A DNA stretch of 64,000 nucleotides, taken from positions 248,001 through 312,000 of the forward strand of contig NZ_OCNJ01000002.1 of assembly GCF_900230255.1 (NCBI RefSeq), read 5' to 3'. A program made the position numbers and the translations under genes. Below, piece by piece: positions 37,353-45,880 of this stretch. Origin of the DNA: Caenispirillum bisanense. Its GTDB lineage: Bacteria; Pseudomonadota; Alphaproteobacteria; Rhodospirillales; Rhodospirillaceae. Every line of letters starts with the position of its first letter. Positions within the stretch are counted from its first letter, which is position 1. The notes under the pieces were generated by a model, which saw nothing but the letters and a program-made list of their open reading frames with translations, was not told the DNA's origin and searched no databases.

Positions 37353-37898
37353 TCAGCGGGCGGCGACGGCGGCCTTCGGCTGGCCGAGTTCGGGATCGGC
37401 CTTCTTCAGCTTGGTCAGCTTGCGCAGGATCATGTTCCGCCGCAGCGACGACAGGTGATCGACGAACAGCTTGCCGTCCAGGTGATCGATCTCGTGCTGG
37501 ATGCAGGTGGCGAGCAGGCCGTCGGCCTCCAGCTCGCGGATCTCGTTCTGGTGGTCGAGGTAGCGCAGGCGGATGCGCGCCGGGCGCTCCACCTCGTCGT
37601 ACTGCTCGGGCAGCGACAGGCAGCCTTCCTCGTAGGGCACGACGTCGTCGCTCGCCCACAGGATCTCGGGGTTGGCCATGCGCAGCGGATTGCGCTCGCC
37701 CTCGGGCGAGACGTCGACCACGACGACGCGCTTGGCGACACCCACCTGAGGTGCGGCGAGACCGATGCCGGGGGCGGCATACATGGTCTCCAGCATGTCC
37801 TCCATGAGGCGGGCGGTCTCGGCGTCGACCGACTCCACCGGCTTGGCCTTGACCTTGAGGCGCGGGTCGGGGGCGACGAGAATGGGAAGGAGGGCCAT
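37353..37898 (-). CDS. def: peptide deformylase
   Basis: A 181-residue metallohydrolase with all three family motifs: [10 protein letters not shown] (motif 1), EGCLSLPE (motif 2, Cys metal ligand) and QHEIDHLDG (motif 3, two His ligands and catalytic Glu). It removes N-formyl from nascent proteins. The Lys/Pro-rich C-terminal tail ([17 protein letters not shown]) is a little longer than in E. coli. The ATG at 37898 follows AAGGAGGGCC. Confidence 0.97.
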   Translation of the reverse strand: MALLPILVAPDPRLKVKAKPVESVDAETARLMEDMLETMYAAPGIGLAAPQVGVAKRVVVVDVSPEGERNPLRMANPEILWASDDVVPYEEGCLSLPEQYDEVERPARIRLRYLDHQNEIRELEADGLLATCIQHEIDHLDGKLFVDHLSSLRRNMILRKLTKLKKADPELGQPKAAVAAR

Positions 37899-38044
37899 GG
37901 CGTCCGTGCAACCTGGGTTTCCGAAGGGTCAGGAGATAATCGCGCCGGCCCGGCCCGTCAAGCCGAGGCGCCGCGCCGCCGCTTCCTAAACGGCCGGCCC
38001 TTGGGTATGCTCGGAGTCGGGGGATAGCGGGGGTACGCGACATC

Positions 38045-39478
38045 ATGGCGCATCGGTTGGCTCGTCTCGCGGTGACGCTGTTGCCCGTCGCCGTGCTCGG
38101 CGGCCTGTTCGTCGCCGACGGGGTGGACGTGTCGACCGCGGACACCGCCATCGCCGACTGGTTCGACCGCCACCGCCACGACCTGCTGGCCGCCGGCCTG
38201 TGGCTGACCGCCGCCTGGACCATCTCGCGCATCCTGCGCCACCACGTCTGGCACCGCATCGCCGCCCGCGGCGAAGGCCCGGCGCCCAAGGTGCTGGCGC
38301 AGATCTCCACCGGCTTCGTCTATGCCGTCGCCTTCGGCGGCATCCTCGGCAGCCTGTTCGGCAAGGATCTGCTGGCGGGGCTCGCGGCCTTTTCCGGCGT
38401 CATCGGCATCGTGCTGGGCTTCGCCCTGCGCAGCATCATCCTCGACCTGTTCATGGGGCTCGCCATCAACCTGGAGCGGCCCTTCCGCATCGGCGACCGC
38501 ATCCACGTGAAGATCCGCGGCGCCGAGGTGCTGGGCAGCGTGCAGGAAATCACCTGGCGCGCCGTGCGCGTGCTGACGTCGGAAAACACCGTCGCCATCA
38601 TCCCCAACCGCGAGATTTCCGACGCCGTCGTCGTCAACATGGCGCTGCCGCAGCCGCCGTCGCTGACGGTGGTGGAGGTGCCGGTGGAAAGCGGCGTCAG
38701 CCCGGCGCGTGCCAGCCGCGTGCTGGAGGCCGCCCTGCGCGAAGCCGCCTCGCGCGGCGGCCCCATATGCGAGCCGGTGCGGGCGGAGGCGGGCGCGGTC
38801 GCCGGCGACGGCGTCACATGGCGCTGCGTCTTCATGCACGACCACCGCCGCAGTTCCGTCGGCACCGCCCGCGACATCGTGCTGCGCACCGTGCTGCGCC
38901 ACCTCTACGCCGCCGGGATCGAGCCGGCGACCAGCCGCCGCATCATCCTCGACGGCGACGGCCTGCGCCCGGTGGAGGGCGCCTTCGCGGTGCTGCGCCG
39001 GGTGCCGCTGTTCGAGCCGCTGACCGATGCCGAGCTGGAAACCCTGGCCGCCCGCGTCGAGCGCCACCACTTCGCCCCCGCCGAGACGGTGGTGCGCCAG
39101 GGCGACGCGGGCGACGTGCTGCACGTGGTGGTGGAGGGCTTCCTGGAAGCGCTGGTGGACGGCCGCATCGTCGGCACCGTCACCCCCGGCGACCTGATCG
39201 GCGAGATGGCTATGCTGACAGGCGAGGTGCGCAGCGCCACCGTGCGCGCCGTCACCGACTGCATCGCCTGGGAGGTCCGGCGTGACGCCCTGGCACCGCT
39301 GCTGGAGGCGCGCCCGGCCTTGTTCGAGGCGATCTCCGACATCGCCGCCCTGCGCCGCCGCCGCCTGCTGGCCGCCATGGGCGCGCCGGTCGACGGCGCC
39401 CCGCCGCCGGCCGCCCAGGCCCAATCCATTCGCGCCGCCATGGCGCGGGTGTTCGGCATGCTGAAGCTGGTGAAGTAG
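38045..39478 (+). CDS. MscS-type channel fused to a cyclic nucleotide-binding domain
   Basis: A 477-residue protein. Membrane segments at about 8-26, 48-66, 83-103 and 106-140 end in the pore-lining helix (GLAAFSGVIGIVLGFALRS). It continues into the MscS beta domain (GLAINLERPFRIGDRIHV, then TWRAVRVLTSENTVAIIPN). The cytoplasmic part is followed, at about 325-445, by a cNMP-binding domain (LFEPLTDAELETLAARVERH, then GDLIGEMAMLTGEVRSATVRA). The phosphate-binding cassette retains the key Arg in RSATVRA. This is the bCNG arrangement, in which the channel is gated or tuned by a cyclic nucleotide and often responds poorly to tension. The ligand (cAMP, cGMP or other) cannot be told from sequence. 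Single gene, divergent from def. Confidence 0.9.
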   Translation: MAHRLARLAVTLLPVAVLGGLFVADGVDVSTADTAIADWFDRHRHDLLAAGLWLTAAWTISRILRHHVWHRIAARGEGPAPKVLAQISTGFVYAVAFGGILGSLFGKDLLAGLAAFSGVIGIVLGFALRSIILDLFMGLAINLERPFRIGDRIHVKIRGAEVLGSVQEITWRAVRVLTSENTVAIIPNREISDAVVVNMALPQPPSLTVVEVPVESGVSPARASRVLEAALREAASRGGPICEPVRAEAGAVAGDGVTWRCVFMHDHRRSSVGTARDIVLRTVLRHLYAAGIEPATSRRIILDGDGLRPVEGAFAVLRRVPLFEPLTDAELETLAARVERHHFAPAETVVRQGDAGDVLHVVVEGFLEALVDGRIVGTVTPGDLIGEMAMLTGEVRSATVRAVTDCIAWEVRRDALAPLLEARPALFEAISDIAALRRRRLLAAMGAPVDGAPPPAAQAQSIRAAMARVFGMLKLVK

Positions 39479-39482
39479 CCGC

Positions 39483-40103
39483 TTACCTCTCCGCCACCGC
39501 AAGCCGCACGCCGAGCCCCGCGATGACGGCGGCGAAGGAGCGGCGCAGCCAGGTCATGACGCGGGGGCTTTCCGCCACCTTGGTGCGCACCGCCGCCGCC
39601 ATCAGGCCGTAGACCACGAAGACGGCGAAGGTCATGGCCATGAAGGTGGCGCTCAGCAGCCCCATGAGCGGCAGCGGGTTCGCGGCGTCGGCCGGCACGA
39701 ACTGCGGCAGGAAGGCCAGGAAGAAGATCGACAGCTTGGGGTTCAGGATGTTGATCAGCACGCCGCGCAGGGCGATGCGCAGGCCCCGGCGCGGCGCCTC
39801 CTGCCCGGCCTCGGGCCGCACCGACAGGGCGCCGGTCTCGCGCCACAGGCCCCAGGCCAGCCACATCAGATAGAGCACGCCGGCGATCTTCACCGCCTGG
39901 AAGGCGACGGCGCTGGCGTGCAGCACGGCGGCGAGCCCGAGGATGCTGGCCGCCAGGTGCGGCACGATCCCGAAGGTGCAGCCGAGCGCCGCCCACAGGC
40001 TCGCCCGCGCCCCGCCGAGCAACCCGCAGGACAGGGTGTAGACGACCCCGGTGCCGGGGATCAGCACGACGATGAGGGCGGTGAGGAGGAACTCGGGCGA
40101 CAT
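39483..40103 (-). CDS. LysE/RhtB-family amino-acid exporter
   Basis: A 206-residue membrane protein with six hydrophobic segments. Family marks are IPGTGVVYTLSCGLLGGARASLWAALG near the N-terminus and GVLINILNPKLSIFFLAFLPQFV in the middle. These exporters move amino acids or homoserine lactone-like compounds outward; the substrate here is unknown. Stands alone, convergent with the MscS-cNMP gene with four bases between them. Confidence 0.9.
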   Translation of the reverse strand: MSPEFLLTALIVVLIPGTGVVYTLSCGLLGGARASLWAALGCTFGIVPHLAASILGLAAVLHASAVAFQAVKIAGVLYLMWLAWGLWRETGALSVRPEAGQEAPRRGLRIALRGVLINILNPKLSIFFLAFLPQFVPADAANPLPLMGLLSATFMAMTFAVFVVYGLMAAAVRTKVAESPRVMTWLRRSFAAVIAGLGVRLAVAER

Positions 40104-40163
40104 GGGCGCGGACTCCCGGCTGAAGGGCGGAGGGGAGAGCCTACCGCCCCTGTGCCCGCCACA

Positions 40164-41039
40164 CTAGAACCGCTTGGCGACGTCGAAGGCGATCCGCATC
40201 ACCGTTCCGCGCCAGAACGGCTGCTCCTGCCCGCCGATGCGGCGCGACAGGGTGAAGGCGTGCGGCACCATGACGCCGTCGACGGCGCGGTAGTCGCCGC
40301 GCGTCACCACCTCCCCTGCGCCGTGGAAGCGGCCGGCCGTGGCCGGGTCGCCATCGGCCTCCGACTCCATGCGCACCAGCGCCCCGGCGGCGTCCACCGT
40401 CACCCGATAGGCGCCGATGGGGACGCCGTCGGCCAGCACCACGGCGCGCGCATGGTCGGCGTCCAAGGCCTCCCACCGCAGGTTGGGGCCGGGCAGCAGG
40501 GCGGAGGGGTAGAGCGCCGACTCGATGAAGAAGCGCAGGATCGACACGTGGTCGAGCGCCCCGCCGTCCTCGGCCATCACCGGGATCGCCGAGAACAGCT
40601 TGGCGCGCATGCGCATGCGCCCGTCCACATAGGCATCCATGGCGCGGGCGGGAACGCCGGGCAGGACCCAGGTGCTGCCGGTGAAGACGAAGGCCGGCTC
40701 CGGCCCGGCGGCGGCGACGTACTGCTCGGCGCTCATGGGCTCCCAGGTGGTGGCGCCGGGGCGGCGGAATTCGCCCTGCTGGGCGACCCCGGCGGCGCGC
40801 AGGCGACGCGGCGCCTCGCCCTGGAAGGCGAAGGCCATGTAGCGCCGCACCGGCTCCGGCAGCGCCGCCAGTTCGGCCGCCGTCACCGGCGCCGGGTCGG
40901 CCGTCGCGGCAGTCCGCAGCACGGCCGCGATGTCGGCGTCGATGCCCGCATGATAGTCGGCCGCCGCCGTCGCCATGGCGCCGGCCCCGAGGGCCAGGAC
41001 CGCCGCCGCGGCGAGAAGCGTGATCTTCAGCTTGCCCAT
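40164..41039 (-). CDS. exported protein, DUF6544/DUF6920-like
   Basis: A 291-residue protein with an N-terminal signal or anchor sequence (ITLLAAAAVLALGAGAMATAAA, about 6-27). The mature part begins with LPEPVRRYMAFAF and goes on with beta-strand-rich segments such as EFRRPGATTWEPMSAEQYV and FIESALYPSALLPG. I recall LPxPVRRYL followed by such strands as the mark of a family annotated DUF6544 or DUF6920; its function is unknown. It is divergent from a TetR regulator and shares a palindromic operator with it, so it is the likely target. Confidence 0.65.
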   Translation of the reverse strand: MGKLKITLLAAAAVLALGAGAMATAAADYHAGIDADIAAVLRTAATADPAPVTAAELAALPEPVRRYMAFAFQGEAPRRLRAAGVAQQGEFRRPGATTWEPMSAEQYVAAAGPEPAFVFTGSTWVLPGVPARAMDAYVDGRMRMRAKLFSAIPVMAEDGGALDHVSILRFFIESALYPSALLPGPNLRWEALDADHARAVVLADGVPIGAYRVTVDAAGALVRMESEADGDPATAGRFHGAGEVVTRGDYRAVDGVMVPHAFTLSRRIGGQEQPFWRGTVMRIAFDVAKRF

Positions 41040-41080
41040 GCGTATCCCCTGTGTGTGGCCGCGTCCGCCGGCACTGTACC

Positions 41081-41094
41081 GTACCGTACGGTAC
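41081..41094. promoter_or_regulatory. palindromic operator between the DUF gene and its TetR regulator
   Basis: GTACCGTACGGTAC is a perfect 14-bp palindrome, extended on the left by one more GTACC unit. It sits midway in the 115-bp divergent region. A -35-like TTGACG follows at 41097-41102 on the plus strand. The position and symmetry fit a TetR-family operator controlling both genes. Confidence 0.6.
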
Positions 41095-41154
41095 TGTTGA
41101 CGGCAGGGTGCGCCCGTGGCACGGTCCTGTCAAGCCGCACGAAGGACCCCCCGC

Positions 41155-41781
41155 ATGACCGCAGACACCCCCGCCGACCCGCTGGACCCGCGCGCCGCCG
41201 CCATCCTGGAGGCCGCCCGGGCCGTCCTGGCGGAGAAGGGCTATGCCGCCGCCTCCATGCTGGACGTGGCGCGGCGGGCGCGGGTGTCGAAGGAGACGCT
41301 CTACGGCCGCTTCGGCGACAAGCGCGGCCTGTTCGAGGCGCTGGTGCGCGCCAATGCCGACACGGTCGTGCCGGCGCTGGCCGAGGCCATGGGCGACGCC
41401 CGCCTGCCGCTGGAGACGACGCTGGTGCGCTTCGCGGTGGCGCTGCAGACCCTGCTGCTCGGCGAGTCGGCGCTCACCGTCAACCGCGCCGCCATGGCCG
41501 AGGCGGCGGCCCATGCCGCCCTCGGCCGGCTGCTCGACGCCAACGGCCGCGGCCGCGTGGTACCGCTGCTGGCGGGCGTGCTGGATCGCCACCGGGCGGC
41601 GGGGGAGCTGACCTACGACAGCGTGGAGGAGCCCGCGTCCACCCTGGTCGCCCTCGTCATCGGCGACCAGCAGGTCCGCCGCCTGCTCGGCGCCCTCGCC
41701 ATGCCGACGCCGGACGCCATCGAGGCGCGGGCCCGGCGGGCGGTGGGGCAGTTCCTGGCGCTCTACGGCGTCAGGCGGTGA
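41155..41781 (+). CDS. TetR/AcrR-family transcriptional regulator
   Basis: A 208-residue regulator. The helix-turn-helix domain covers residues 15-62 (ILEAARAVLAEKGYAAASMLDVARRARVSKETLYGRFGDKRGLFEALV in overlapping form), followed by a helical ligand domain of the AefR/C-terminal type with LLLGESALTVNRAAMAEAA. The ATG at 41155 follows GAAGGA; a start at 41116 lacks a site. Divergent from the DUF6544-like gene, and its 3' end overlaps comM by 11 bases. Confidence 0.88.
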   Translation: MTADTPADPLDPRAAAILEAARAVLAEKGYAAASMLDVARRARVSKETLYGRFGDKRGLFEALVRANADTVVPALAEAMGDARLPLETTLVRFAVALQTLLLGESALTVNRAAMAEAAAHAALGRLLDANGRGRVVPLLAGVLDRHRAAGELTYDSVEEPASTLVALVIGDQQVRRLLGALAMPTPDAIEARARRAVGQFLALYGVRR

Positions 41782-43300
41782 CGCGCCCCGGCAGGATGCG
41801 GCGGTAGCTCAACGCCTCGGCGATATGGATGCGGCGCACGGCGTCGCTGCCGGCCAGGTCGGCGAGGGTGCGGGCGACGCGCAGGATGCGGTGATAGCCG
41901 CGGGCCGACAGGTGCAGGCGCTGCGCCGCCTCGGTCAGCAGGCTGCGGCCGGCGTCATCGGGGCTCGCCACGGCATCGAGGACGTGCCCGTCGGCCTCGG
42001 CATTGCTGCGCAGCGGGCGGTCGGGCGACAGGCGGGCGTAACGGCGGCGCTGCTCCTCGCGCGCCGCCAGCACCCGCGCCGCGACCACCGCCGTCGGCTC
42101 GCCGGCGGGGGCGGCGGCCAGGGCGAAGGGCGGCACCGCGGGCACCTCCACGTGGATGTCGATGCGGTCGAGCAGCGGCCCCGACAACCGCGCCTGATAG
42201 TCGCCGGCGCAGCGCGGCGCCTTGTTGCAGGCGAGCGCGGGGTCGTCCAGATAGCCGCAGCGGCAGGGGTTCATGGCCGCCACCAGCTGGAACCGCGCCG
42301 GGTAGGCGACATGGCCGTTGGCGCGCGCGATCACCGCCCGTCCCGTCTCCAGCGGCTGGCGCAGGGCTTCCAGGGCGCCGCGGGCGAACTCGGGCAACTC
42401 GTCGAGGAACAGCACGCCGTTGTGGGCGAGGCTGATCTCCCCCGGCCGCGCCCGATGGCCGCCGCCCACCAGCGCCGGCACCGAGGCCGAGTGGTGCGGA
42501 TCGCGGAACGGCCGGCGGTGCAGCAGGCGGCCGCCGTCCAGCCGGCCGGCGACGGAATGAATCATGGAGACTTCCAGCGCCTCCTCGGCGGTCAGCGGCG
42601 GCAGCAGGCCGGCCAGCCGTGCGGCCAGCATGGACTTGCCCGAACCCGGCGGGCCGATCATCAGCAGGTTGTGGCCGCCCGCCGCCGCCACCTCCAACGC
42701 CCGCCGCGCCGTCTCCTGCCCCTTGATGTCGGCCAGGTCGGGCAGCGGCGGCCCGTCCATGGCCATGCGCGCCTCGGGCCGGGCCAGGAGCTGCGTTCCC
42801 TTGAAATGGTTGATGAGGTCGAGCAGCCCGCGCGGGGCCAGCATCCCCTGCCCGCCCGCCCAAGCCGCCTCGCCGCCCTGGACCGCCGGGCAGATCAGGC
42901 CGCGCTCGGCGGCATTGGCGGCGATGGCCGCCGGCAGCACCCCGGCCACCGGCGCTAGGCCGCCGTCGAGGCCCAGTTCCCCGAGCACGGTGTAGTTGGC
43001 CATCTCCTCGGCTGGCAGCACGCCCATGGCGACCAGCAGGGCGCAGGCGATGGGCAGGTCGAAATGGCTGCCCTCCTTCTGCACGTCGGCGGGCGCCATG
43101 TTGATGGTGATGCGCTTGGGCGGCAGGGCGAGCCCGACGGCGGTGAGGGCGGCGCGCACCCGTTCCTTGCTCTCGGCTACCGCCTTGTCGGGCAGGCCCA
43201 CCAGGGCGAAGGACGGCAACCCGCCCGCGACCGAGACCTGCACCTCGATATCCAGCGTCTCGATGCCCTGGAACGCCACCGTGTTGATGCGCGCGACCAT
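41771..43300 (-). CDS. comM: YifB/ComM-family Mg-chelatase-like AAA+ ATPase
   Basis: A 509-residue protein. The N-terminal Lon-protease-like domain (VQVSVAGGLPSFALVGLPDKAVAESKERVRAAL in part, ITINMAPADVQKEGSHFDLPIA) precedes the AAA+ module with Walker A GPPGSGKSMLAARL, Walker B LFLDELPEF, sensor NPCRCGY and DRIDIHVEVP, and the C-terminal helical domain (LHLSARGYHRILRVARTLADL). ComM is a hexameric helicase that promotes branch migration in natural transformation. It is widely kept even in species not known to be competent. The ATG at 43300 follows GAGGGGGCAC. Confidence 0.95.
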   Translation of the reverse strand: MVARINTVAFQGIETLDIEVQVSVAGGLPSFALVGLPDKAVAESKERVRAALTAVGLALPPKRITINMAPADVQKEGSHFDLPIACALLVAMGVLPAEEMANYTVLGELGLDGGLAPVAGVLPAAIAANAAERGLICPAVQGGEAAWAGGQGMLAPRGLLDLINHFKGTQLLARPEARMAMDGPPLPDLADIKGQETARRALEVAAAGGHNLLMIGPPGSGKSMLAARLAGLLPPLTAEEALEVSMIHSVAGRLDGGRLLHRRPFRDPHHSASVPALVGGGHRARPGEISLAHNGVLFLDELPEFARGALEALRQPLETGRAVIARANGHVAYPARFQLVAAMNPCRCGYLDDPALACNKAPRCAGDYQARLSGPLLDRIDIHVEVPAVPPFALAAAPAGEPTAVVAARVLAAREEQRRRYARLSPDRPLRSNAEADGHVLDAVASPDDAGRSLLTEAAQRLHLSARGYHRILRVARTLADLAGSDAVRRIHIAEALSYRRILPGRVTA

Positions 43301-43380
43301 GTGCCCCCTCGTGATCCTTGCGGGGGATTGTACACGCGCACGGCGAGTGGGGAAGGGCGATTCGGCCGGGGCGGAGGGCG

Positions 43381-43827
43381 TCAGCCGCCTTCCGGCACGT
43401 CCTTCTCGTATTCCGGCAGGCCGTCGGCGGTCTTCATCCAGGGCAGGCGCTCGCGCACCCAGCCGTGGCTGGTCGGCTGCGCAGCGGTGGGGTCGTCGAG
43501 CGCCGTCAACGGCACACCCACCGTCGCCGTGTCGGTCGGGTCGATCATGTGCAGCGGGCTGCCGCAATGCGGACAGAAGTAGCGGTGCCCCCGCCACGAC
43601 GACGGGAAGCAGTGCGGCTTGCCCTCGGTGATGCGGAAGGCCTCCGCCGGCCAGATGCCCCAGGCGATGGCGGCCGAGCCGCTGGCGCGCTGGCATTCGC
43701 GGCAGTGGCACCAATCGGCATGGGTCGGCTCACCGGTCACCTGGAAACGGACGGCGCCGCACAGGCAGCCGCCGTCGTGGGTCGGGGGAGCGGTCTCGGG
43801 GGTCGTCTCGCTGGTCGTCGCGGGCAC
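43381..43827 (-). CDS. GFA-family zinc protein (glutathione-dependent formaldehyde-activating enzyme-like)
   Basis: A 148-residue protein with the complete Cys set of the GFA/CENP-V fold: GGCLCGAVRF, CHCRECQRASG and FCPHCGSPL. These cysteines bind two structural zinc ions. The founding enzyme joins formaldehyde and glutathione, but most relatives have no proven activity. A GTG start at 43827 is preferred because GAAGGAGG lies seven bases before it; an upstream ATG at 43899 is not so placed. It stands alone on the minus strand. Confidence 0.88.
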   Translation of the reverse strand: MPATTSETTPETAPPTHDGGCLCGAVRFQVTGEPTHADWCHCRECQRASGSAAIAWGIWPAEAFRITEGKPHCFPSSWRGHRYFCPHCGSPLHMIDPTDTATVGVPLTALDDPTAAQPTSHGWVRERLPWMKTADGLPEYEKDVPEGG

Positions 43828-44025
43828 GCGGGCCTCCTTCGGCGGTGAACGGGGCAGGCGATCGGCGGAACCCGCCCAGCATGGCGGCATCGAGCGCATG
43901 GCTCCAGGCCCATTTCGTCAGGTCGAGCATGTTCCGCCTCCGGCTGGTGTCTCGTGCCATCTTGACGCCGGCCGCCCCTTGCGGAGAAATCACCTTATCT
44001 CGCCTTTCATGTGACCCAGGATCAC

Positions 44026-44931
44026 ATGGCCATGTCCCGCGCCCTGCTGCCGTCGCTCGTCGCCCTGCGTGCCCTGGAGGCGGCGGTGCGTCACGGCGGC
44101 GTGGTGAAGGCGGCGGACGAACTGGGCGTCACCCACGGCGCCGTCAGCCGTCACCTGCGCGACCTGGAGCAGGCGCTGGGGGTGGAGCTGGTGGTGCGCG
44201 GCGCCCGCCGGCTGGAACCGACCTACGAGGGGCGCCGGCTGGGGGCGGCGCTGACGCCGCTGTTCGACGGCATGGCGGCGGCGGTGGAGGCGGTGCGGCG
44301 GCGGCCCGAGCGCGAGTCGCTGCGGGTCAGCGTCGACCCCGCCTTCGCCGGCCTGTGGCTGGTGCCGCGCCTCGGCGCCTTCCGGCGGGAGCGGCCGGGG
44401 GTGGAGGTGGTGGTGGACGCCACGACCCACCTCGCCGACGTCGCCGCCGGCCCGGTCGACGTGGCGGTGCGCTACATCGTTCATGGCCGGCCGGAGGCGC
44501 CGGGCTGCCGCTTCGAGAAGCTGGCCGACGCCCTGTGCTACCCGGCGGCGGCGCCCGCCCTGGCGGCGACCCTCGGCCCGGCGCCGACGGCGGCCGACGT
44601 GGCGCGCCTGCCGCTCATCCACGACGACGGTCGCGAACCCTGGCACCTGTGGCTGACGGCGGCCGGCGTGGCGCCGCCGGCGCAGGCGGGGGCGCTGCTG
44701 CTCAACGACCTGACCCTGGCGGTGCTGGCGGCGGAGCGCGGCGAGGGGGCGGTGCTGCTCGACACCGTTCTGGGTGCCGAGGCCCTGGCGGGCGGCCGGC
44801 TGGTGGCGCTGTCGCCGCTGACGGTGCGCATCGGCTCCTACTGGCTGGTGACGCCGGCGGCGCGGCCGCTGGCCCGCCCGGCGCGCGAGTTCGCCGACTG
44901 GCTGCGCGCCGGCATCGCGGGCGGAGCGTGA
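44026..44931 (+). CDS. GcvA-like LysR-family regulator
   Basis: A 301-residue regulator. The DNA-binding domain (about 5-65) has LPSLVALRALEAAVRHGGVVKAADELGVTHGAVSRHLRDLE in overlapping form, the GcvA/AmpR type. The effector domain includes LRVSVDPAFAGLWLVPRLGAFRRERPGVEV and PLIHDDGREPWHLWLTAAGV, also GcvA-like. Its target is unknown. Start at the ATG at 44026, with AGGAT upstream; a GTG at 44011 and an ATG at 44032 are alternatives. Convergent with the small protein gene, four bases apart. Confidence 0.87.
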   Translation: MAMSRALLPSLVALRALEAAVRHGGVVKAADELGVTHGAVSRHLRDLEQALGVELVVRGARRLEPTYEGRRLGAALTPLFDGMAAAVEAVRRRPERESLRVSVDPAFAGLWLVPRLGAFRRERPGVEVVVDATTHLADVAAGPVDVAVRYIVHGRPEAPGCRFEKLADALCYPAAAPALAATLGPAPTAADVARLPLIHDDGREPWHLWLTAAGVAPPAQAGALLLNDLTLAVLAAERGEGAVLLDTVLGAEALAGGRLVALSPLTVRIGSYWLVTPAARPLARPAREFADWLRAGIAGGA

Positions 44932-44935
44932 GCGC

Positions 44936-45208
44936 CTACCAGATCTCCCGCGCCAGATCGTCGCCGCCCTTCACCACCTCGTCGAAGACGGCGCGCGCCT
45001 GGGTTTCGTCGCGCCAGCCGTCGGGCTCCACCAGGCGGGCCATGCCCTCGGGCGTGTCGGGTTCGGCGGCGCGGTCGCGGCCGTGCAGGGAATAGACCTT
45101 GCCGTCGCGCGCCTCCACCACCGCATGGCGGCCGGTGGCGGCCTCGCGGATGAGGCGGAAGCTGGCGTGCTGGTCGACGATGGCGATGGCGGGGTCGGGG
45201 TCGGTCAT
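44936..45208 (-). CDS. small hypothetical protein
   Basis: A 90-residue acidic soluble protein. A beta-hairpin-like stretch (ASFRLIREAATGRHAVVEARDGKVYSL) is followed by a helical C-terminus (DETQARAVFDEVVKGGDDLAREIW). No family recognised. The ATG at 45208 is preceded by GGAG at a suitable distance. Codon bias and third-position GC match the neighbours, which supports a real gene. Divergent from the TspO-like gene. Confidence 0.6.
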   Translation of the reverse strand: MTDPDPAIAIVDQHASFRLIREAATGRHAVVEARDGKVYSLHGRDRAAEPDTPEGMARLVEPDGWRDETQARAVFDEVVKGGDDLAREIW

Positions 45209-45326
45209 GGGGGCTCTCCGTGCTGGTGCCGTGCCCGGAAAACGGACGAGGCCCCCGCCGGGCTCGCGCAACGCGGCGCGGGCGGCGGCTGTTCCTCCCC
45301 AGGACGCAGCCGAGGAGACCACGACC

Positions 45327-45854
45327 ATGCGGCGCCTGCCCCGCCACATCGACGACGCCCGCGCCCGCCGCCACCGCACCCTTTCGGGCCTGGCCTTCGT
45401 CGCCGGGACCGTGGTGATGACGGCGGCGGTGGCGCAATACTACGCCCCGAGCCCCCTGCAGCCCGAGATCGAGGACGACTGGAAGCGCCTCGACACGCCG
45501 CGCGGCACGCCGCCGCGGGCGGTGCTGGGCGTGGTCTGGCCGGCGCTGTGGGGGCTGATGGCGGCCTCGGGCTTCCGCATCTGGCAGGCACCCGAAAGCG
45601 GCGAGCGCGACCGGGCGCTGGCGCTGTTCCGCCTCGCCCTCGGCATGACCGCCGGCTGGGCCAAGCTGGTGTTCGGCAACCGCCGCCGCACCGCCGGGCT
45701 GGTGGAGCTGCTCGGCCTGATCGGCGCCGCCGGCGCCTATGCCCGCACCGCGTCGCGCGTCGACCGCGGCGCCGGTTTGCTCGCCATCCCCTACGGCGCC
45801 TGGCTGGCGGTGATGGCCGCCCTGAACGCCGCCGTCGTCCGCCGCAACCGCTGA
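45327..45854 (+). CDS. TspO/MBR-family (translocator) membrane protein, divergent
   Basis: A 175-residue protein with an N-terminal hydrophilic stretch and four to five membrane segments. TspO landmarks are recognisable in order: PPRAVLGVVWPALWGLMAASGFRIW for the P-x-W-VFGPVW motif, a third segment LALGMTAGWAKLVFGNRR, and PYGAWLAVMAALNAAVVRRN for the PYxxWxxFAxxLN motif. Tryptophans are fewer than in typical tryptophan-rich sensory proteins. TspO proteins bind porphyrins and tetrapyrroles and act in stress or in oxygen-dependent control. The ATG at 45327 follows CGAGGAGACC. It is followed 26 bases on by a peroxiredoxin-like gene. Confidence 0.72.
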   Translation: MRRLPRHIDDARARRHRTLSGLAFVAGTVVMTAAVAQYYAPSPLQPEIEDDWKRLDTPRGTPPRAVLGVVWPALWGLMAASGFRIWQAPESGERDRALALFRLALGMTAGWAKLVFGNRRRTAGLVELLGLIGAAGAYARTASRVDRGAGLLAIPYGAWLAVMAALNAAVVRRNR

Positions 45855-45880
45855 CGCCCCTTTCCCGACCGGAGATCCCC

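Noticed and set aside
43730-43930. Small minus-strand frame beginning MLDLTKWAWSHALDAAML upstream of the GFA gene
   Set aside because: Only the first 20 residues look protein-like; the rest runs out of frame through the GFA gene with Arg/Asp-rich composition. It may be a relic, but I cannot support it as a gene.
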